From an uncultured Nocardioides sp. (GTDB taxonomy: Bacteria > Actinomycetota > Actinomycetes > Propionibacteriales > Nocardioidaceae), in the NCBI RefSeq assembly GCF_947488515.1, contig NZ_CANKZF010000001.1, positions 1,240,001-1,304,000 on the forward strand: a stretch of 64,000 nt of DNA, in the 5' to 3' direction. The notes under the pieces are model-generated. The model worked only from the letters and a program-made list of their open reading frames with translations, did not search any database and was not told the origin of the DNA. The position numbers and the translations under genes were made by a program. Positions 60,420 to 64,000 of the stretch are shown here, in pieces. Numbering within the stretch: position 1 is the stretch's first letter; the number at the start of each line of letters is the position of its first letter.

Positions 60420-61565
60420 TCATGGTGGGGACAACCGTCCAACGGGGTGTGCTGTCGCCGTCCAGAACGCCTTCAGCAGGTCCTCGACGCCGGGCGATCC
60501 GAGCACCACCTGCGTCAGGAGGATGGCCACGGTCCCGTCGGGATGGACGTACGCCGACGTGCCGGTGCCGCCGACCCAGCCGTAGCGGCCGACCACGTTC
60601 CACGGGTCGATCACCTCGGTGTCGACCCCACCACCCAACCCCCACCCCTGGCCGTCGAGGAAGAAGCCGCCCATCTCCCGCAGTCGCGGCGTCGTGTGGT
60701 CGGTCGTCATCTGGCGCACCGACTCCTCGCTCAGCACGTCGCCGCCCCCGGCGAGCAGCGTCCGTCCGAAGGACAGCCAGTCGTCCGCGGTGGTGACCAG
60801 CCCGCCGGACCCAGAAGGGAAGGCCGGCGGGCGTGTGAAGAACCCGTCCGGCTCGTCGCGCACGACCAGCCCGCCGTCGCCGGCGCCGTACATCGTGGTG
60901 AGCCGGTCGACCTTGGCGGCGGGCACGTGGAAGCCGGTGTCCGCCATGCCGAGCGGGTCGAGCAGCCGCCCGGCCATCACGTCGGCGAGGTCCTTCCCGG
61001 CCGCGCGCGCGAGGAGGACACCGAGCACGTCGTAGGAGGCGTTGTAGGTCCAGCCGTCGCCCGGCTGGTGCATCAGCGGGATGGTCGCGAGCCGGCGCAT
61101 CCACTCGTCCGGCGTGGGGACCTCGTGGATGTCGTCCGCCGCCTGGTGCAGCCGCTCCATGAGCAGCGGCGTCACCGCCGACTCCCACGTGCAGAAGCCG
61201 TGGCCGGCCGTCCCCGTGAGCAGGTGCCGGGCAGTGATGGGCCGCTCGCACGCGACGGTGTCGTCGAGCGGGCTCGCCAGCGTCCGCAGCACCCGCGGCT
61301 CCGCGAGCTCGGGCAGCAGGTCGGCGACCGGAGCGTCGAGGTCGATGCGGCCGTCCTCGACCAGTGCCATCGCCAGTGCGGCTGTCAGCGGCTTCGTGAT
61401 CGAGGCGCCGCGGAACAGCGCGTCGCGCCCCATCGGCGTACCGCTCGAGTCACGGGTGCCGAGGGCGACGACCTCGACGTCCTCACCCCGCGCCACCAGG
61501 GCGACGAGGCCCGGGATGCCACCGGAGTCCACGAACGGGCGCAGCGTGTCCTCGAGGTCCGCCAT
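60420..61565 (-). CDS. Serine hydrolase of the beta-lactamase/esterase (class C fold) family
   Basis: A 381-residue protein with the penicillin-binding-like fold. The nucleophile motif is SITK in FRGASITKPLTAAL near residue 52, the Tyr motif is YNAS in GWTYNASYDVLGV, and a late GYGW-like GRYGWVGGTGTSAYV supplies the third element. No signal peptide is seen, so it is probably a cytosolic esterase or peptidase rather than a secreted beta-lactamase. ATG 61565 has TACGGT 6 nt upstream. Confidence 0.9.
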   Translation of the reverse strand: MADLEDTLRPFVDSGGIPGLVALVARGEDVEVVALGTRDSSGTPMGRDALFRGASITKPLTAALAMALVEDGRIDLDAPVADLLPELAEPRVLRTLASPLDDTVACERPITARHLLTGTAGHGFCTWESAVTPLLMERLHQAADDIHEVPTPDEWMRRLATIPLMHQPGDGWTYNASYDVLGVLLARAAGKDLADVMAGRLLDPLGMADTGFHVPAAKVDRLTTMYGAGDGGLVVRDEPDGFFTRPPAFPSGSGGLVTTADDWLSFGRTLLAGGGDVLSEESVRQMTTDHTTPRLREMGGFFLDGQGWGLGGGVDTEVIDPWNVVGRYGWVGGTGTSAYVHPDGTVAILLTQVVLGSPGVEDLLKAFWTATAHPVGRLSPP

Positions 61566-61571
61566 GCGCCG

Positions 61572-61581
61572 ACCGTACGCT
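61572..61581. promoter_or_regulatory. Overlapping divergent leaderless promoters
   Basis: Minus-strand TACGGT (61577-61572) serves ATG 61565; plus-strand TACGCT (61576-61581) serves ATG 61588. They share the TA at 61576-61577, and each ends 6 nt before its start. Only 22 bp separate the two genes. Confidence 0.6.
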
Positions 61582-61587
61582 CCCTCC

Positions 61588-62415
61588 ATGACCTCCCCCG
61601 TCGCCCTCGTCACCGGTGGCTCCTCCGGCATCGGGGAGAGCACCGCACGCGCCCTGCTGGCCAAGGGCTTCGTCGTGTACGCCGTCGCCCGCCGCGTCGA
61701 CCGGATGGCGTCCTTGTCCGACCTCGGCGTGCAGACACATCCGATGGACGTCACCGACGACGCCTCGATGGTCGCCGGCATCGGCCGGATCATCGACGAG
61801 CAGGGGCGCATCGACCTCCTGGTCAACAACGCCGGCTACGGCTCGTACGGCGCCGTCGAGGACGTCCCGATCGACGAGGCGCGGCGTCAGTTCGAGGTCA
61901 ACGTCTTCGGCCTAGCCCGCCTCGTCCAGCTCGTCACACCGCACATGCGCGCCCAGGGGTCGGGCCGGATCATCAACATCTCCTCGATCGGCGGGAAGTT
62001 CTACGAGCCGTTCGGAGCGTGGTACCACGCGACCAAGTTCGCCGTGGAGGGCTTCAGCGACAGCCTCCGCATGGAGCTGCGGCCCTTCGGCATCCAGGTC
62101 GTGCTCATCGAGCCCGGCCCGATCCGCACGGAGTGGAACGAGATCGCCCGCGACTCGCTGCTCGAACGGTCGGGTGACGGCCCCTACGCGTCGTACGCCC
62201 GTCACGCCCACGGCGTCATGGAGCGCTTCGACGAGCCGTCCCGTGCATCGACGCCCGAGGAGGTGGCGGACAAGATCGTGAAGGCCGCGCTGGCGAAGCG
62301 TCCGGCTGCGCGCTACCCCGTCGGCCGCGGCGCGCGGACGATCACGACGTCGCGCGACCTGCTGCCCGACCGGATCTTCGACGAGGTCGTCAGTCGGACC
62401 TACGGGACGCGGTAG
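61588..62415 (+). CDS. Short-chain dehydrogenase/reductase
   Basis: A 275-residue classical SDR. Cofactor motif TGGSSGIGEST is at residues 9-19, RR at the end of the second strand (AVARRVDRM) suggests NADP(H), NNAGYGSYG near 85, ISSIGGKFYEPFGAWYHATK holds the catalytic Ser, Tyr and Lys. The C-terminus (GPIRTEWNEIA) is that of oxidoreductases acting on alcohols or ketones. Substrate unknown. It diverges from the hydrolase over a 22-bp gap. Confidence 0.9.
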   Translation: MTSPVALVTGGSSGIGESTARALLAKGFVVYAVARRVDRMASLSDLGVQTHPMDVTDDASMVAGIGRIIDEQGRIDLLVNNAGYGSYGAVEDVPIDEARRQFEVNVFGLARLVQLVTPHMRAQGSGRIINISSIGGKFYEPFGAWYHATKFAVEGFSDSLRMELRPFGIQVVLIEPGPIRTEWNEIARDSLLERSGDGPYASYARHAHGVMERFDEPSRASTPEEVADKIVKAALAKRPAARYPVGRGARTITTSRDLLPDRIFDEVVSRTYGTR

Positions 62416-62425
62416 CCACCGGCCC

Positions 62426-63595
62426 TCATCCGGCGGCCCGGCCCGCCTCGGCGAGGTCGAGGAGCAGACCACGCGCGGGCTCGTGCACCAGCGCCGCCCA
62501 TCGCGCCCAGACGTCGTACTGGCCCTCGCGGACGAGCATCCTGCGCGCGTCGGCCCGCGCGCTCGGCTGGAGAACCGCGGCCGCGACGTGTGACGCATCG
62601 GACTGTCGTACGCCGCCGTCGACGGCTCGGCGCAGGATGCGGAAGGCCGCCCGTGGGATCTCGTCGCGCCCCGATCGCAGCTGCGCGGTGACCCGTTCGA
62701 GGTCGGCGGCAGCCGTGCCGATCCGGAGCAGGTCGATCGACAGCACGTCGGTCAGCAGCTCGTGGTCGGCGCGCAGGAAGTGACGCTCCACGAGCCTGCC
62801 CTCGTCGAGCGCCTCCTTGATGCGCGTCCACGGTTGCGGCGCTCCGGCCACGTCGCGGGCGACCGGCTCGGGCACGGCGATCGGCGGGGTGTCGAACATG
62901 AGGAGGTCGTCGACCCCGCTCGGCACCAGCCGCCCGAGGACCCACCCGTCGTCACCGACGTCCGACCTGGCGCCGAGATCGAGGACCTCGAGCCAGGAGC
63001 CGGCGGCCGGGTCGTGGACGCGCAGGCGTCCGCCGGGCAGGCTCGCCCCGACCTGGTAGCCGCCCAGGGGTGCTCCCACCCAGGACCGCGCGAGCTCAGC
63101 GTGCTCGGCGAGGCGACCGGTCGCGATCTCGTCGACGAAGCGCTCCAGTCCGCCCAGCTCGTGGACGAGGACCTGGTGGAACAGCCAGGACTCCGACGCC
63201 ACCCGGGCCAACACCTGGACCGGGTCGCCCCCGTCGGCGTGGCAGTCGGCGAGCTGGTCGTCGTGGAAGGTCTCGATGGCGTACTTCAGTGCGAGCCGCT
63301 GGGCCTGTCCCGTGTCCGACTCCGGGTCCTCACAGCGCACGGCCTGGTAGGCGATCCAGCGCGCCCACACCCAGTCGGGGAGGTGGTCGCCGAGCGAGGC
63401 GAGCTGGGTGAGCAGCACGTGGTGGCGACTCCGGAGGTGGAGGGCGGGGACGCGGGAGTGCAGCTCGAGAGCGCAGGCGGCATCGCCGCTCCGCTCGGCA
63501 GCGAGGGACTGCGCGACGAGGTCGAAGTGGGCCGCGGTCATCCGGTCGGCGACGCGTGGCAGCCGGCGAAAGCCGGGAGTGGGGATCCGAGACAT
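62426..63595 (-). CDS. Hypothetical protein
   Basis: A 389-residue soluble protein with no recognised family. The first 200 residues look like TPR-type helices (MTAAHFDLVAQSLAAERSGD, HHVLLTQLASLGDHLPDWVW); the centre is beta-rich (SWLEVLDLGARSDVGDDGW); the end is helical again. ATG 63595 follows GGAGG. The longer open frame upstream has no coding character. Converges with the SDR gene. Confidence 0.7.
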   Translation of the reverse strand: MSRIPTPGFRRLPRVADRMTAAHFDLVAQSLAAERSGDAACALELHSRVPALHLRSRHHVLLTQLASLGDHLPDWVWARWIAYQAVRCEDPESDTGQAQRLALKYAIETFHDDQLADCHADGGDPVQVLARVASESWLFHQVLVHELGGLERFVDEIATGRLAEHAELARSWVGAPLGGYQVGASLPGGRLRVHDPAAGSWLEVLDLGARSDVGDDGWVLGRLVPSGVDDLLMFDTPPIAVPEPVARDVAGAPQPWTRIKEALDEGRLVERHFLRADHELLTDVLSIDLLRIGTAAADLERVTAQLRSGRDEIPRAAFRILRRAVDGGVRQSDASHVAAAVLQPSARADARRMLVREGQYDVWARWAALVHEPARGLLLDLAEAGRAAG

Positions 63596-63715
63596 GCCTC
63601 CACCCAAGGCCCGCGCGGATCGCCGCCACAAGCCGCTCGAACGGATCTGTGGACAACCGCTGACCCTGTGGAGACTCGTTCGCCACGGGCAGCATCTGGC
63701 GGCAGTCTCGACGCC

Positions 63716-64000
63716 ATGTACGAACCGGTCCTCACCACCCAGTCGCAGCTGGAGGAGGCGTGGCGCGAGCTCATGGGCCCGTGGAGCTACGGCGGTCACA
63801 GCGTCTGGATGATGCTCATCGTCGACGACCGCCCGCTGCCCCAGCTGACCGAGATCGCAGACACCGCACACCCACCCGAGACCGAGGAGCTCGCCGGCCT
63901 CGCGAAGCTCCTGGTCATGCTCGAGCGCGAGGTCGGCCCGGGCCTGCGCGTCGCGTTCCTCCGCTCCCGCCCGGGCAAGGGCGCCGTCACCGACACCGAC
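63716..64000 (+). CDS. Hypothetical protein (3' end outside the window)
   Basis: The first 95 residues of an open gene, MYEPVLTTQSQLEEAWRELM onward, with a central WSYGGHSVWMMLIVDDRP strand and a basic-loop end RSRPGKGAVTDTD. No family recognised; mixed alpha/beta. CAGTCT lies 7 nt before the ATG. The 120 bp between this gene and the one on the other strand hold nothing else recognisable. Confidence 0.7.
   Translation, partial: MYEPVLTTQSQLEEAWRELMGPWSYGGHSVWMMLIVDDRPLPQLTEIADTAHPPETEELAGLAKLLVMLEREVGPGLRVAFLRSRPGKGAVTDTD

Overview
The window is very GC-rich DNA (roughly 70% by eye) with strong G/C third-position bias, almost no non-coding space and many GTG starts. These traits, a DUF3000-ribonuclease D-hemE block, coproporphyrin-type heme genes (cgoX, chdC/hemQ), a Cvn conservon, an ECF42 sigma factor and a mycothiol-type DinB protein point to an actinobacterium, most likely Nocardioides or another Nocardioidaceae. 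The family is an inference from content. No rRNA, tRNA, CRISPR array, insertion sequence or phage gene was seen.

Layout. 1-6.4 kb: a sulfotransferase, a large GT4-Stealth fusion, a stand-alone LigD-type polymerase, msrB and a lipoprotein. 6.4-9.5 kb: rhodanese and cysteine dioxygenase, then chdC and cgoX. 9.6-11.5 kb: a NYN/OST-HTH protein and a DUF4349 lipoprotein. 11.6-19.2 kb: an organosulfur locus on the minus strand (MHS-type MFS transporter, two flavin reductases, SsuD, two SfnB/DszC-like flavoenzymes) with a divergent LysR regulator. 19.1-22.3 kb: hemE, DUF3000, rnd. The sulfur locus and the two genes before it thus lie between hemE and cgoX/chdC. 22.3-29.3 kb: an orphan solute-binding lipoprotein, a PemK/MazF-like protein, a candidate structured RNA, an unknown protein, HrpA helicase and a membrane protein. 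29.4-38.8 kb: a YCII-ECF42 pair with a recognisable ECF42 promoter, a two-component system, SDR, DUF402, ThrE, YbdK and a wax-ester synthase/DGAT. 38.8-44.7 kb: a palindromic repeat, an orphan DNA methyltransferase, a secreted NAGPA-domain protein, a lipoprotein, a RelA/SpoT-domain protein and a cation/proton antiporter. 44.7-50.3 kb: a conservon (CvnA-D) followed by an amino-acid-type binding protein. 50.3-50.8 kb: an endonuclease I pseudogene and a second palindromic composite. 50.8-64 kb: a PASTA-Excalibur protein, DUF2945, XRE-cupin regulator with a TrxR-methyltransferase fusion, gluconate uptake and phosphorylation, MOSC, a matrixin-like protease, an FeS-type photolyase, small hypotheticals, a beta-lactamase-fold hydrolase, an SDR and hypotheticals.

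How genes work together. The minus-strand run 16497 to 11592 is a translationally coupled operon predicted to import organosulfur compounds, reduce FMN and release sulfite. Cysteine dioxygenase and rhodanese handle the other end of sulfur metabolism, and their upstream palindrome resembles the sequence between the DszC-like gene and the LysR gene. The YCII gene and ECF42 sigma appear autoregulated.

A window-wide pattern stands out. At least 14 genes carry a TAnnnT hexamer ending exactly 6 nt before the start codon, and 4 more at 7 nt, usually with no Shine-Dalgarno. This is the arrangement expected for leaderless mRNAs. The least explained structures are the multi-hairpin element at 24204-24296 with its own -35/-10, and the two-locus palindromic repeat with a GATATC core.
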